Positions 45,028 to 58,537 of a stretch of 64,000 nt of DNA are shown here, one piece after another. Under the pieces are notes generated by a model. It searched no databases and was not told the DNA's origin. It saw only the letters and a list, made by a program, of their open reading frames with translations. The translations under genes were made by a program, and so were the position numbers. The DNA is from Buxus sempervirens. Lineage: Eukaryota > Streptophyta > Magnoliopsida > Buxales > Buxaceae. Positions within the stretch are counted from its first letter, which is position 1; every line of letters starts with the position of its first letter. The stretch covers positions 27,150,276 through 27,214,275 of the forward strand of contig OX387193.1 in the NCBI GenBank assembly GCA_947561395.2, given 5' to 3'.

Positions 45028-48000
45028 TGTAACGCCCCGGATCCAAGTTACGTAGGTAAAACCGTAACTTATCTCCGAAGGTTATTATATAACCTAGGAT
45101 AGCAAATCAGAGTGAAAGAAAAACATGAGTTAAACAATAACTATAAAATCAGAGTGCACTATAACCCAAGCTTCCATATAAAATAGCATAATCGAGGCTA
45201 ACTCACATTAACCAAGCCTATACCCGCTGATGCCATCCTTACCAGAGTCTGAAAACAAAACAAAACGGAAAAGAATGAGATACGAATATCCCAGTAAGCA
45301 GCACATGCATGCTCAAATACAATTTGACAATTCTAAAATATGATACATTTTTAAATCATGCAACCGTAGTGATAACAAATCAGTTATGAATAATCCGAGT
45401 AATCCAACGGTAACCATCGATCAGTACAAGATAACAGGAATAATCCAACATAAGCAACAATCTATAACATCAAATCAGTAGTTCATAAGTCACAGCAGGA
45501 CTCATGAAATAAGACTGCCTTTAACTAGCGTAATGCCAATGTCCACTATGCCACCTCCCGGCTTAGGTGCGATATGCCAAGTACATGATCATCGTCTTAT
45601 TGCGGGAGAACCCACCCAGTACAGTGATGGGTTGGCATGTACTAATCCAGTCACAGTCCGAGTACACGATAAAATGAGGGATAGCCGCAGCCAGCCGAGT
45701 ACACGATCAGGCCTCACTGAGTACATAGTGGAAACGCGTGCGTGAACAAAGTATTACAACTAGCAAAGAACAATCCTTTTCACTAACTAGCTCCTAACAT
45801 GGATCCATACCGAGCTATGCCCACTAGACTCTAAAACCAAAACCAACACAGAAATCCAGTAAGCACAATTCATCTCAATCTCAATCATATCATCCCGAGC
45901 TATACGGGGCATCTCTGAGATACACGGAAATAAGAACATCCCGAGATACACGGGGCATCTCCGAGATACACGGAGGAATCTCAAACCGTCTCTCCAAGTA
46001 CATGAAAGAAAACCAAATCCAAACTAGAAAACCAAACATTCATAATCAATTTAAAATTCTCTTTTCGTAGAATCCGCATAAACCGGTTCGATGTAAAGAT
46101 TCCATAACCATGGCAATCCCATCTAATTCGCGATGCAAATTTAGTGATAATAATAAAGGTTCAATCGTATTCGCAAAGTCATAACTTTAGTCCGAATAAT
46201 CATTTTAAAACAAAATAATTTGTTAAAAATCTATTTTCCATAATTTTGCATACAAGTCCCTTTTATAGTTCAAAGTTTACTAAAACTGTCTATCTCGGCT
46301 AAACTGGCAACTTCGAGTGCAAAATCTCATATTTAAAACTTATTATCCAATTTAAATGTGTTTACTCAATTAAAAACCCAAGCTGAAGATTTTTACTATG
46401 AACAGGACCTTAGTTCACTTATTTAATAATAGGCTATTGATACCTTCTATTAAAACTTTCTAATTCAATTATATAAGACCCATAGCTTTCTACCTTTTTA
46501 TTTAATTTAAACTCTGTAATTATTCTCTAGTATATTCCCAAGTAACCCCAGATTTTATCTAAACCTAAAAGAGACCTTCATATACTCTTTACTTTGAAAC
46601 TCCAATGCTCCTAACTCACCCATACCGCATCTAACATATTCACTATGCTCATTTGGTTAAAACTCTTTATTTATACACTTGTTTCAGCAACCCAAGATTT
46701 CCACAAATCCCACTTAATCATCCCTAGATAATCCTTAAAGTAGATCCCCAATTAAGTTCGACAATTTAAAATGTGAATGTGCTGGAAATTATTTTAACAA
46801 TTGCAGATTTCTGATTTCCTTATTTGATACCTTAAATAGATTTCCATTTCAGCTCCTCCTGTTTATCCCAAGTATATCAGTTTACTCCTAATTACGCCTT
46901 CTCATTTAGTCCCTAATTAAGTTCAACTGCACACTAACCTCTTGCTGAAAGTCCCTATATACTATGCTTGCATAGACTACACAGTCTCTACCTAAACCAG
47001 ATTCCCCATCTCATGAATTAAAACTCAGGTCTGATCCCTATTTATGGTCTTTGTTTCCATTAAAAATCCTTTCATTTAACTACTAATCAAACCCCTAAAT
47101 AATCCCCAAAGTGAGATTTAACACCACTTAAAATAAATGAAATAAACTGGAATTGAGCTGGACAAAATTCAGATCTCAACAAAACACTCAACTTAATACT
47201 AATACTATTTTTAGATTTCAAAACTTAATGTCTTAATATAACCCCAGTTTCCAGAACCTGTATTTTACATGAAATACTTCAATTATACCTATCTAAATCC
47301 CCTAAGAGAATTCCCTAATTGTCATTTTATAACTACCACAAGATCTAAATAAAGAAAACTAGAAAAGAGAGCTGGGCGCCAACTACCAGATTTGCTAGTC
47401 TCAACAGAAATTCCATTTCATTCTCCTATAATTTTTCTTGTGTGAAATCTCCAGCTCCTAACCTCCCTAACCTAATGTTAACACTTAGATTAAACCCTTA
47501 AAGAAAGCTTTGGCCATTTAGTCAACAAAAACTGCTTGAAGTAACAGCCGCACTTGGCTGCAAGGGTGTGACTGAGTGCTGACCTCTAGAGAGTTCATGT
47601 ACTCAGCGACAACTAAGTCTTCTGTCACTTTTAAATAGTCAAAATTTTCTGCTGGCTAAGCTGTACTAAGCTTGAAAGAAATGAGCAGAAAACTAAGTGC
47701 TATCTTCTACAGATTTTATGCAACCAGCGCCAAGTCCTCAACATGCTGAATTCAACAAAATTCCTTTTATTTCTCTCATAATTTAATTGGGTGGTTTCTT
47801 TATTTTTCATTTAATCACCTTGGTCTATCATTAACATCTAATTTATACTATTAGAACAGGTTTTATTAAATTAGCTAATAAGATTTGACTTCTGCTAAAC
47901 TAGCCGCAACTGGCTAGGAAAGGAGTGGCTGGTGCTAACCTCTGATGAGGTTGGCGCCAACCTTTTATGCTCAGCGCCAGGTCCCCTTCAGTAAAATCAG

Positions 48001-49118
48001 CAAGACTAACTGAAGAATTGGTTTTCGAATTTGTTCCTAGGATCGTCTTAACCCATTCCATGTCCTGATTAACCTGTTTCACATTTAATTAAACCACTAA
48101 CAACATCTGAACATTGTCTTTGACTGAATTGTTTTCTTCAATAACAATAAGTAATCCTAATATGCTTTGGAAGAAATTTTCTTCAGTACCTCAGGTATAG
48201 CAACTCAATAGACATGAAATTAATCAAAAGTTATCCGTTAGAATTTATTTGATTCACCTAAAACCTCAAATCAGATCTAGGCGTCAAAACTAGCAGAGCA
48301 GGGATTTTCGTGTGATGTCAGGTTCAAAACAGCAACTAAATTCAGATTAAAAACATTGGAGACAAACCAGGTTGTGCTACTTACCTGCTTGGAAGCTAAC
48401 CACAGATCAGAACCTCCTAATTCCTCCCAAATTCTCTACACAATTGCCATCCGAAATGAACTTACAAACAGGTTTCTGCAGAGATTCAAATTCCAGATCA
48501 GATCTGGTCAGATCTGAATTCTCTAATAAAACTCAACGAAATAAAACCTACTTAAACAAATCTTACCTGAGTTAGTCTCAAATTGGCAGAAATTCTGCTC
48601 CTAAACCAACCGGCAGTTGCTGCTGCCATTGATTTACACCTCCTCTCTACAGCCACCAATGAACACTACAAAACTCTTCAATCTCCAGCAACTTCTCCAA
48701 ATCAGCTCCAGAACCCTAGCTTCTCCTTTTCCACTCTCAGATCTCAGTTCAGCTACTCAATGTCCAAAACCAACTCACGACTTAATTCTTCTCCTATTTA
48801 TAACCTACAGGCAACTTAATTCCCAATTCCCTACTATGGCACTCCATAAAGAATCCTACACCAGCATCTTTAGTAACTTAATACACACCATTGAACTTGA
48901 TTTGATTACATGCTAGCCACACTACGGACCCACTAAAAACCCAGCCAATGAACTCAATTAACCAATATACACTTATAACAATTCATTGCCTCTTAATTTC
49001 TATTTTTTTTTAATACTTATACTTTTCTTTCTTCATTTCTGAAATTTTCCATCAATTAAATATTTTAATTAGCCATAAAATCCAAATTTTTTATGTTATT
49101 AAAATTCGGAATTTTACA
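45028..49118 (-). mobile_element. Solo LTR S4 (S family), 4.1 kb
   Basis: The minus strand starts TGTAAAATTCCGAATTTT and ends GGATCCGGGGCGTTACA. Flanked by TAATC at 45023-45027 and 49119-49123, a perfect duplication. Donor CAG|GTAAGTAGCAC (GT at 48384-48383), palindromes at 47370-47995, GTACACG and GATACACGG word clusters at 45540-45990, hairpin at 45276-45293, acceptor GTTTTCAG just after. Longer than its relatives, partly through an internal near-duplication around 47300-47900. The exon-like frame motif is not preserved here. Confidence 0.9.
45276..45293 (-). promoter_or_regulatory. S-family conserved hairpin, S4 copy
   Basis: Minus-strand TGGGATATTCGTATCTCA. One arm base changes to give a G-T pair, loop TTCG kept. 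GCATGCATGTGCTGCTTAC precedes it. Confidence 0.75.
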
Positions 49119-49333
49119 TAATCTAAGCCTAAAAAGCCCTTTAGGGTTTTGGGTTAAGTTTGATTAATGTTATTAGGTTAAGGTTTAAAGAAGTTAGGGT
49201 TAAGTTTTATACCTTCAAGTGAGCATGGATGATTTGTGGGCCCTCAAGATGGGCCCTACTATGGCTTCCTTTGATTTTATTTTCTTTATCTTAGTTGGGT
49301 CCTATTGGACTAGGGATGGGTTTGGGGCCCACC

Positions 49334-51758
49334 TATAAGACCCCGAATTTTTCCTAAATAATAAAATAAAATAATAATTAATATTCTTGAGGATTTTTAT
49401 TGATGAAAATAATTTATAATTGTAGGTGATATTATTATTAGTGGAGATCAGGAGTTTGGCGCAGATCAAACCGTTCGATCGTGAATTATCGAGGTAAATC
49501 TAATATTTTAATATTGCTATATTATGATTGGGTGAGCGTATGGTGATTGATGCATGAGCGCTGTATAGGATAGTGGGTATTTAAGTATGGTATTTGCCCT
49601 AGGGGTGTACGGTTGAAAATACTTTTTGTATCTATTTAGTATTCGTCAGCCGCAAGACTAAAGAGCGACTGTGAACGACCGTGAGCAACCAGAGAAGAAG
49701 AAGAAGAGAAGAAGAAGAAGGGTGAAAGTTTCTGGTTGAGTCTCATCGTGCTTAGAGTGTCTTCACGTCTGTGTTAGTTGCTGTTCAGAAGATAAAGAGA
49801 GGAAACGCGTCAATAGAGGTAGGTAGCACTCGTTTTGTCATTCATTTTGTGTTCCTTGGTTATCTGATTCGTATTGCATGATTTGATGATGTATTTGTAT
49901 GTATAGTTTGATTTTGATCATATATGTATGTTCGAATCAATCAGAACACATAAAAACATGGATTGTAGTCACGGTTTGCTGTTTTTCCATGGGCGCTAAC
50001 CTTGCATCCATTAGCGCCCGTAGGTGCCTATAAAAAATTTCGACTTCCAACCACCGCTTAGAGGAGGGAGGTGAGCATTTAAAAAATGAACTGGCACTAA
50101 GCGCCCTGAGCGCCCATATCAGAAAATCTCAATTTTCAGAATTTAATTCTTAATTCAATACCAAATAAATTTTAATAAATTTCATTAATTAAATGAGATG
50201 TTTTAAGTCAAAATAAATTACCAAAATACTCCGTTTTGCAGAAAAATAAATAGGAAGTTATTTTAGGATATTAGTTGCCGAAATTTGTAAATGATAAGAA
50301 ATTCTAAGTTTTATAACAAACAAACTTTATAAATTGGGTTAATTAATTATGAGACATTATATTATACAGTATTAACCAGATTTCTACATACTGAATATCC
50401 GGATCAAAATTTCAACCCAGATAACCCGATAATGAACAAAATTTCAGATTCACCATTTATATGCCGCTAGGTACTATTGTTTACATAAAGATGAGTCCTT
50501 AGGAATCTTTGGTGTCTAGTGGGCATAGCTAATTATAGATCGATAAACTAAGCTAGATAGCTAGGGGATATTTCATTTGGGTTGAGTTACTCCCTTATGC
50601 GAGCACGCTTCCTTTGCAAGTTGGTTTGCACTAGAGGGTCCCGTGTCTGTAGGGCCATTTTGAGCCTCGCTGGTGATACATGTACACGTGGATTAGCGGC
50701 CATCTCCATGTATTGATTTCGATGCTACATGCTGGTGGTTCATGCCAACTCTGTTGAGTTGTGTGCAATAAGTTGATGACTACGACTCTTATCTAAGGAG
50801 ATGTCTCGGGTTTGAGTATCATTAATAGCATCACCCCTAAGCTGCACGGCGGTATAGCAATTGGTCGAGAGTCATCACAAAAGGTTTATCTTTCTTTGTG
50901 AGTCCTACAATGACATTGAAATCATGAAACACTGGTTACTATTATTTTGGCACATGCGAAAGGCATGTATGTGATACATTATGGTTGGATGTGACTAATT
51001 AGTACATCCCAGTTTTATTGGACACGGAGTTGTCTGATTTGGTTGAATTATGCTATAAATTCTGTATCTTGGTTCTTATCATAAAATTCTTCTATTCTCT
51101 GAGACTTAGAAATGTTTTAAATGCTGATTTGTGTTTCAAGTTCGCTATGGCTGTTTAATCGAGCCTGCTTATCCGTGTTTACTTAATCGTGCATGAATGA
51201 TTACTTTCATATATAAACTGTTTATAGCATGCATGTGTTACCGACTAAGATATTTGTATCTCACCTACTTTCTATCTTGTTTTTCAGCTGATACGCGAAA
51301 GAGGGACTTTAGTGGTGATTATCAGGCAGATTTTGCTGACTTTGTGCCGGACGATTACTACTATCCGGAGTGAGCTGATGTTGAGGAGAGATGATGATTT
51401 AGAACTTATTGACAGTTTATTTTATTTATTTGGTTTTGATGAATCTTGAGACAGAGAGACTGAGAGTTTTTAGCACCCATTGATTACCAAACTTGATTTA
51501 TTTGATATTGGTGGATATTCACTTATTTTATATTTATGATGATGTTAGGTTTACACTTCCGCACATTATGTTTCCGCACTCTGATAGATATAAATGGATT
51601 CTTATTTATTTTCAGTCTGGTTATTTTGTTGATGATATGTTCATATGGGCCCAGTAGCACCTCGGATTCGATTGTTGAACTGGATTCGGGTTGCTACAGT
51701 AGCAAACCGGATTCGGGTCAGGTGCCGGTTTGCATTGACCCGGGTTTGGGGCGTTACA
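49334..51758 (+). mobile_element. Solo LTR S5 (S family)
   Basis: Starts TATAAGACCCCGAATTTTTC and ends TTTGGGGCGTTACA. The flanks CCACC and CCCTC do not give a clean duplication, so the left end may have shifted by a base or the flank has decayed. Donor GAG|GTAGGTAGCACTC at 49819, palindromes at 49985-50125, hairpin at 51246-51263, acceptor ending at 51287, short frame to a stop at 51371-51373 with a D-D-Y-Y-Y-P end. Confidence 0.8.
51246..51263 (+). promoter_or_regulatory. S-family conserved hairpin, S5 copy
   Basis: TAAGATATTTGTATCTCA. Six of seven pairs are kept, loop TTTG. Acceptor TTTTTCAG 24 bp downstream. Confidence 0.65.
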
Positions 51759-52719
51759 CCCTCCTAGGGTTGCGTCCAAACAATCTAAAACTATCCAAAC
51801 ATGCTTCATCTTGGGCCTCAAAGGGTATGGCCCTTAATTATGTTAATTCTTGTTTAATTAGTCAAAGTAAGTTAGTCGGAAGGGGTGGGCCTCGTTGGAA
51901 GGCCCACCGGTATTAAATTTGGACCTAGTAGACCCAAGGCCCATTTTAGGTCATAGGAGAACCCTACAACCCTATTGGGTTTATTAGCTTGATTAAAAAG
52001 GGATTAAAAACAATTAAGAAACTAAAATAGGCACTTCTGGGTTTTATTCAGGTTGACCGAAAACATAGTTTGGTCAACCTGTATTTTATTTATGACTGAA
52101 ATTTAATTTCGGTCATACTAAAAATATGCATAGCCGAAATTAAATTTCGGCTTGACCGAACTGAGTTTTTGGTCAAGCATGAAAACACCAAAAACACCCC
52201 TTTTAGCTAGGGTTTGGGTTCTCTGGTCTCTTGGGAAGATCAAAGACTACATGGACCCCACCATGGGCCCACAGTGGTCTGAGATTAGGATAATAAGCCT
52301 AATTAAACTAGTTTTGTCAATTTTAACCCAAGGAAGTGGGGAGGTGAGGCTTGGGGCCTTCTCCTCCACTTTGGGATGGAATCCCAGTCATTAAAGGGGA
52401 CCTTAGGTGTCCCCCTCACTGTATATATATGACAATCTCTCCCTCTTCATGGGAGAAGAAGGGGAGAGAGGCTTGATTGGCCTATGCCACGGTCTACACG
52501 GCCACACCATGGGCATGCCCAAGCAACATACTCAAAACAACATACTTAAGATGAGATATTTTAACATGTGAACATTGTTGAAAGGCTATGTGAGTGTGCG
52601 TTCAACATGGAGTGTGCATGAGAAGGAACTTGACTAACTTAGGGTAAATGAAATGAGACGAGCATGCTTTAAACACTAAAGTATAGGGAGTGTCATTCTT
52701 GAGGTTTATGTAGGCATGC

Positions 52720-55631
52720 TGTAAGATCTTGAATTTCAATAAAAATTAAAATTCAGATTTTATGGTTGATTAATTTATGTAAATGATGGAAAATTTCAGA
52801 AATGAAGAAAAAGGGGTCAAATCGGAGATTTTGTTATTTAGTGCAAGTTGTAGTTATATTATATTGTAATATTGAATAAATAATGCAAGGAAAACTAAAA
52901 TAGTTGTAATTAAGAAATAATATGTGTGTTCTATTGGTTAGAATGGCAAATCATTTGATCAAGGCTTTAATAGAGGGTTGCTGTAGGAATTCGGTAGAGC
53001 GGTGCTACAGCGGATCAGGAAGAAGGAATTTGAAGAGTTAAGTCTGAGCACATTATAAATTCCTCTGCACACGATCAGAATTCCATTTGGTCGCATGGGA
53101 ATTTGAAGCATCAGAAGTCTGGATCTGAGAGCTTGGGAAGAGTAATCCGGGTCATTGGAGGTGAAATTGAGTAAATCTGATCTGAAGTTTTGAAAGAAGA
53201 GAGAGAGCTCTGTTTCATAGAGGAAGTGCGGTTGGTCCTATTGCTCAGATTTCCATCAGATCATAGTTCAAACCAGGTGAGTCTAATTTGATGTTAATCT
53301 AGTCGAATTTAATTAGGTTTTATTCCATTATCAGTGGAGAAATTAGATCCGATGTTAAATTAGAGTTTTCTGCAAAAATTTCAGTCGTCAGAAGGAGATC
53401 AGGCGCTTAGGATTTGTTCGGCCATTGCTGGGTTTGGTTGAGTTGGATTTTCAGCAAATCAGGCAAGTAGCACCCTTTTAACAATCATTTAATCGCAGGT
53501 TTTGTGTTTATATGAGGATTTAGCATTGAATTAAACGAAATTCTAATATCTATTGAGGAATGGCGCTTAATCTCTGATTCATGCGAAATTTGTTTAGATT
53601 AATTTCGAAGGAGTTTAATCAAGTTATTTGGATCATGTGTGTTGTGTTTGAAGTATTATAGAAGAGTGGATTTGGTTCAGTAGATGAAATATAGAGAATA
53701 CAGCATGTTCGGAAATCTCAGAGTGGGAAAATATGCTAGGTGCTTAGGAGCGCCTAGGATTGCTAACCTCTCCGAGGTTAGCGTTGGTGCTTTTCCTTGA
53801 GAATGCTCAGGGGCACCCAGGAGGGCCTACCTGAGTGAGGTAGGCGCCCTCTCTATTTTACACATTCATGTGCGGCTGATTTGGTTTTTGAGCATAACTA
53901 AAGTTTTAGCTTCTTAAACCTGTTCAAATAAGTTTATCTAAGATCAAATTAGCATCTAAGATTATTAGATTCTTATGAAGGTCAAATTAATAATATGGAT
54001 TAAGAGTTTGTTGGAAGGAATAATTCCAAAAGCATGTGATGAATTTTCTGCAACAAACTGGGGAGACTCTTTTAAACTTATTTTTGTGTCAAGCTTATCT
54101 AATTACTTCACATGAGATTATTCAAGAATTAAATGGGAGTTTTCATAACCGTTAGTAACCTATGGAAATTATCTTTGACAATAAGGGTTAAGGATTAACT
54201 ATGCATTGGAATCAATTAGCAAAGGATATTATTAAATTAAGTTTGTGATTTAAGGCGGTTGGTTATTAGTGAAATTCTTCTGAGTTGATTTCTAATTTCT
54301 TATTGAATTAGCTAAACCCCCTGGCATGATCTGAATATTATTAAAATTATGTTTTCTAAATGAATCACTGGTTATGCTCTTTGGGTTGTAAAATGAAGGT
54401 AAAATGTTGAGATGAGTCAGCTAGGAGCTGTTTTTTGTTTTATGTTTAATCAAAATTCCAACGCTTGTTTTTGTTTCCAGAACAATGTGTTTAACCTCGG
54501 AAACTCCAGATTTGAGGTGATATCTATTTTAACTAAATTTTATTGAATTTATGGTGCTGGGACAGATTTGAATACCTTGATTGTTTTTTGAACGATTTAC
54601 TTGATTACTATTTCTTAATCGGAAGTTGGTATTGGAATAGCATGTGTTTTATTCTTGAGAATTGTTACTTGAGAAAGTATCTAGGAAACTCCATGGGGGA
54701 TTAAGTTGGTCCTGAGTGGCCATGTTATGTTTGATCGCAATCGGTTATATGTTGTTCTACACGTCAGAATACTTTTTGACTTAAATCAAAGCTTTTGTTT
54801 CACTTGTTGGTTTATTTAAGCTATTTAGGGCTTAGCTTGTTATGGATTCATAATTTATCTAGTAAGTGAAGTCTGTCTATCTTGTTTGGTTTAAGTCTAG
54901 TCTTCTTCATGCGTTTCCTCTATTTGGAGAGGCCTTCCATGAGGGATGTGTTGCAAATCAAATTACCCTAGTGCGTTTCCTCTAGGATAAAGAGGCTTTC
55001 CATGAGGGAAGTGCTGCAGCAGCTCCGTTTCCACCCCAAAGGGGGTGAGATCTAGATTGGCATCAGATTTGACAGTGGTTCTCAGACTGGATTGTTATCC
55101 GTTTCCACCTTGGAGGGGGTGAGGTCTTGTGTTTTCCATCGAGAGACGATGACATTGGAATCAGATTTTGCAGAGGTATCAGATTTGGCAGAGGTTCTCA
55201 GACTAGACTGTTTAGAGATAGAACTAAACCTTACAAAGTGGTCAAATTTCATGAGTCCCACCATACTATTTTGTTTGATATTGTTTTGCCGGATTAGTTG
55301 GATTATTCGTGTTTCTCGGTAAACTTATATGTTTGCAAATCATTCATGTTTTAGAACTGAATAAAAATGTATTTGAGCATGCATGTGCTACTTGATGAGA
55401 TATTCGTATCTTACATCGTTTTGTTTTGTTTTGTTTTTAGATCTTGGAGAGGACGATACCAGCGGATATATGCTTCGTTCAAGTGAGTTGGGGATTATAG
55501 TTGATGCTCATTCTATATTTATTGTTTATTTCATGTTTTCCTTCACTCTGATATAGTGATCCTGTGTGAAAAGACAACCTTCGGAGACGAGTTACGGTTT
55601 AGTTCACATAACCCAAATCCGGGGCGTTACA
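52720..55631 (+). mobile_element. Solo LTR S6 (S family)
   Basis: Starts TGTAAGATCTTGAATTTC and ends AATCCGGGGCGTTACA. Flanked by CATGC at 52715-52719 and 55632-55636, a perfect duplication. 2.9 kb. Donor-like CAG|GCAAGTAGCACCC at 53463 (a GC donor), palindromes at 53730-53865, a second cluster of CGTTTCCTCTA / CCTTCCATGAGGG / CGTTTCCACC words at 54910-55140, hairpin at 55396-55413, acceptor ending at 55440. The following frame keeps D-L-G-E-D-D-x-x-G but not the Tyr-rich end. Confidence 0.92.
55396..55413 (+). promoter_or_regulatory. S-family conserved hairpin, S6 copy
   Basis: TGAGATATTCGTATCTTA: stem kept except for one position, loop TTCG. Preceded by GCATGCATGTGCTACTTG. Confidence 0.7.
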
Positions 55632-56981
55632 CATGCAATATAGCCATTGAGAAGGAAACCAAGCAAGCTTTCATTCAAGTGCAATGGTGAGTGAGCCATG
55701 AGCTTGGTGTACATGCAAGACCATAAAGATCCATACAGCTATTCACATCAAACAAGATAATAATAAAATAGCACAAAAATAACTAAAAGAAAACAAGTAA
55801 AGAGAAAGGTTAGAGAGGGGTTCTAAAGGGATACATTAAACATAGGGGAGGAGGAGAAGAACATGCTCTTCTCTTTTAAAAATGAAGATCAACATGAACT
55901 AAAAATGACCCACTAAGTGATGTTGTTATTCCCTCTTATCCTCCCATTTACCTCATCCTTTCCCCCTTACCAAGGGAGTATCATTTTAGAGAAAAACATT
56001 AAAGAAATAATGAAAGGAGATGGGAGGAAGAACAAGATGAACTAGAAGCCTAAGCATGTAACTCAAAATATGCTTATAATGACATGAGACTCATGTATGT
56101 TACATGAAACTTATTGGAGAAGCTTACCTTGGGGTAAGAAGTCTCCTTGGGGTGCTTGTGAAGGTCCCTTGAAGCCTTGACAACAGGTGGAGTACTCCTT
56201 CTTCAAGCCCTAGCTGATCTTGGGTTTCCTTCTTGGTTCAAGTGGAAGAAGAGGGGGATTAGAGGTGATTTGGAGAGGTTTGAAAGGGGTTATTAGGTTT
56301 AGAGAGTGAGGGAGAGGGGTATAAGAGAGAGACGTACGTGGGAGGAGAGCTAGAAGAGAGAAAAATGCTAAACCCCTTGAAATGAGCTGAATTTTAGCTT
56401 ATATAGACAAAAATATTGTGACTGAAAACTCAGTTCGGTCACACTATTTTTATGCATAGCCGAAATTATAACATCAAATCATCATCATTTGTGTTAGAGA
56501 TTTGTGCAGAGAATCCTGACACAAAAATCTAGGACAAAATCTATGAACTAAAATTATATTTTGGTTATGCATGTTTTATTCATATCCGAAATATAATTTT
56601 GGTTCATATCAAATCTTTAAAAATTAAAATTTTCTCTTTTCTTTTTGTGTTTTGATATTTCCATATTTTGTCCTTTAGCCATTTAATTTGCCATTTGGCA
56701 AATGTACAAGCCAAATTTGCCCCGTGGACAGAATGTCTAAATTTATTTACAGTTTTGCCCTTAAGGTTGTTCTGCTCATATCTTCTTCGTCTGGACTTCG
56801 ATTCTGGCAAACTCAGTTGCATTGAAATCGTGTCGGGATTTCCTATCCATTCGGACAAGGTATGGTAGTCAATTCAAGCTTGATCAGAAACTCAATTTCT
56901 GTTCCTTAGGGTTTGACCTGTCTTTTAGGGTTTTCATTTCTAGCTTTCCAAGGGGTGCAAAAATGAGGTGCTTATAAGGTC

Positions 56982-57592
56982 CCGTAGGATTTTTTTTCTT
57001 ATCTTCTTTATTAAGTGATCTGTGTCTGGGATGACGGACCCCATTGGAAGGCCCGCGGAATCCAAGGTGACTAAAGGATAGTCCATATGTCCTGCTCTTG
57101 GGCTTAGTCTAGGCCTAGAAGCCCTTTAGGATTTTGGTAGGTTCATTTGATTCTAAACCACAAGATTTTACTAAATGAGTCTGGATGATTTGTGGGCCAA
57201 AAGGTGGGTCCCACAAGGGTTGCCTTTGATTTATTCCAAAAGGGGTGCTAAGGGTTGGCTTGAGGCCACCTTTAGGCTTAGATTTAGGAAAACTTAAGTA
57301 TTTTCATGAATAAGGGATGAAGTCCCTTATTTTTAGTTATTTAGATGTTTCTTATTTCCTTTTGAGAAACGAGAAAGAGTGGGGCATGCTATATATTGGG
57401 CTTTGATTTGGGCCTCAAAGGGTATGGCTTTTAATTAAGTTATTCCTTGTTTATTTTAAGCCAATGAGTTGGTCTGAAAGGGTGGGCCCCGTTGAAAGGC
57501 CCACTGGTGTCCAGTTTGGGCCCACAAGGCCCAAGACCCATTTGGGTTATAGGTTAATGTAAAACCCTAGTTTTTAATAAATTGTAGGAATT
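56982..57592 (-). mobile_element. Outer B-family LTR fragment, second part
   Basis: Phrases TTAAGTGATCT, GGAAGGCCC, GATAGTCCATATG, GATGATTTGTGGGCC and GGGCCTCAAAGGGTATGG match the pieces of B' around S4 and S5 (44910-45020, 49130-49320, 51800-51960). No gene. Confidence 0.55.
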
Positions 57593-57822
57593 ATCTAATA
57601 ATTTCTAATTATATTTTTATGGTGGAAAATTCAGGTAAGCGAAGTCAAGAGTAAATATAGAATTTCGCGAATATGAATTTTGAAGGTTAAGCTAAGGTGA
57701 GAGGTAACAAAAAGTCTGAGTTGATAATTTCATATGGTGATTTAATTGCTATTAAGTGAAGGGGCTAAATTAATGTGATTAGGTGAAGAAGGAAATCACG
57801 GGATCAAGGTTAAGGAGCTGTG
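57593..57822 (+). mobile_element. Possible S-family LTR fragment
   Basis: TGTAGGAATTATCTAATAATTTC ... TTTTTATGGTGGAAAATTCAGG resembles the first 100 bp of S6, but only about 230 bp are present before the next LTR starts. Weak. Confidence 0.3.
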
Positions 57823-58537
57823 TGTAACGCCCCGGATCCAGGTTTATTTAAACACATAAACCCAAATCTGGTTCGTTAGGGAAAATGGCCCAAAACATTG
57901 TTCCAGACTTAAAAAAATTCATTTATTATATCAGAGTGCAGAAATAACAACATCTTTCAGAAAGCGCAGAATTAAACTACCAAAATAATCCTTTTATATT
58001 TAATCTAAAAAGTCTGGAAATGGTTCAACTAAATAACATCCACCAAGGGTGTGGAATAAAGAGACCAATCATCCTCCAAATAACATCAAACTCCTCAATC
58101 AAAATACTAAAAATAATCCATAAGAAAATAAATCTAAATGTTTCTCCATGTCCTTCTGGACCTACACAGGAATGAAATAATCTTTTTCCTGGTAATCACA
58201 GTAATCCCTCGGTGTCTCTACCCCGGCAACGTCCTCTCTACGAATATCTGAAAACAAAACCGATAAAACAATAATGTGAGAAACAAGATCTCAGTAAGCA
58301 GTCATGCAAATAGTTGACCACAATAAAATATGCAATGCTTAATCCGAATAATTACAATAAGATTCAAGACAACAATGAAATACAATTTGTCCACCTCATG
58401 GGACTCATGAAATAGTATACCAGAAAAAGAGAGTATACATGTGTCAGTATGCTACCTAACCGAATTACGATGGACCAACCGCCCTGCAATCTGGCTATTC
58501 AACACCAACAGAAGAACCCAACCATGAGTTAGCATGT
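57823..58537 (-). mobile_element. S-family LTR S8, cut by TatD
   Basis: The plus strand begins TGTAACGCCCCGGATCCAGG, i.e. the 3' end of a minus-strand S LTR. It keeps the CTGCACTCTGATATAATAAA phrase, a short exon-like frame with acceptor GTTTTCAG (about 58249), and the hairpin at 58277-58293. TatD starts at 58538; the rest of S8 would lie beyond the window. Confidence 0.75.
58277..58293 (-). promoter_or_regulatory. S-family conserved hairpin, S8 copy
   Basis: Minus-strand TGAGATCTTGTTTCTCA: outer arms TGAGA/TCTCA kept, loop changed. Confidence 0.5.

Larger units (their letters stand above)
44484..56976 (-). mobile_element. Solo LTR B', about 3.05 kb net, interrupted by S4, S5 and S6
   Basis: The minus strand starts TATAAGCACCTCATTTTTGC (compare TGTCAGCACCTC in B) and ends at TGTGTGTGCG on the plus strand (44484). 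Flanked by AGGTC at 44479-44483 and 56977-56981. Visible parts: 44484-45022, 49124-49328, 51764-52714 and 55637-56976. The minus strand has CTATATAAG near 56400 as a TATA box, with CCGAAAT palindromes just upstream, and a donor-like CCAAG|GTAAGC near 56130. No internal genes. Confidence 0.75.

Noticed and set aside
45028-49118. S4 as a complete retrotransposon
   Set aside because: It has one set of ends and one duplication, no coding domains, and the same landmarks as the shorter S LTRs.
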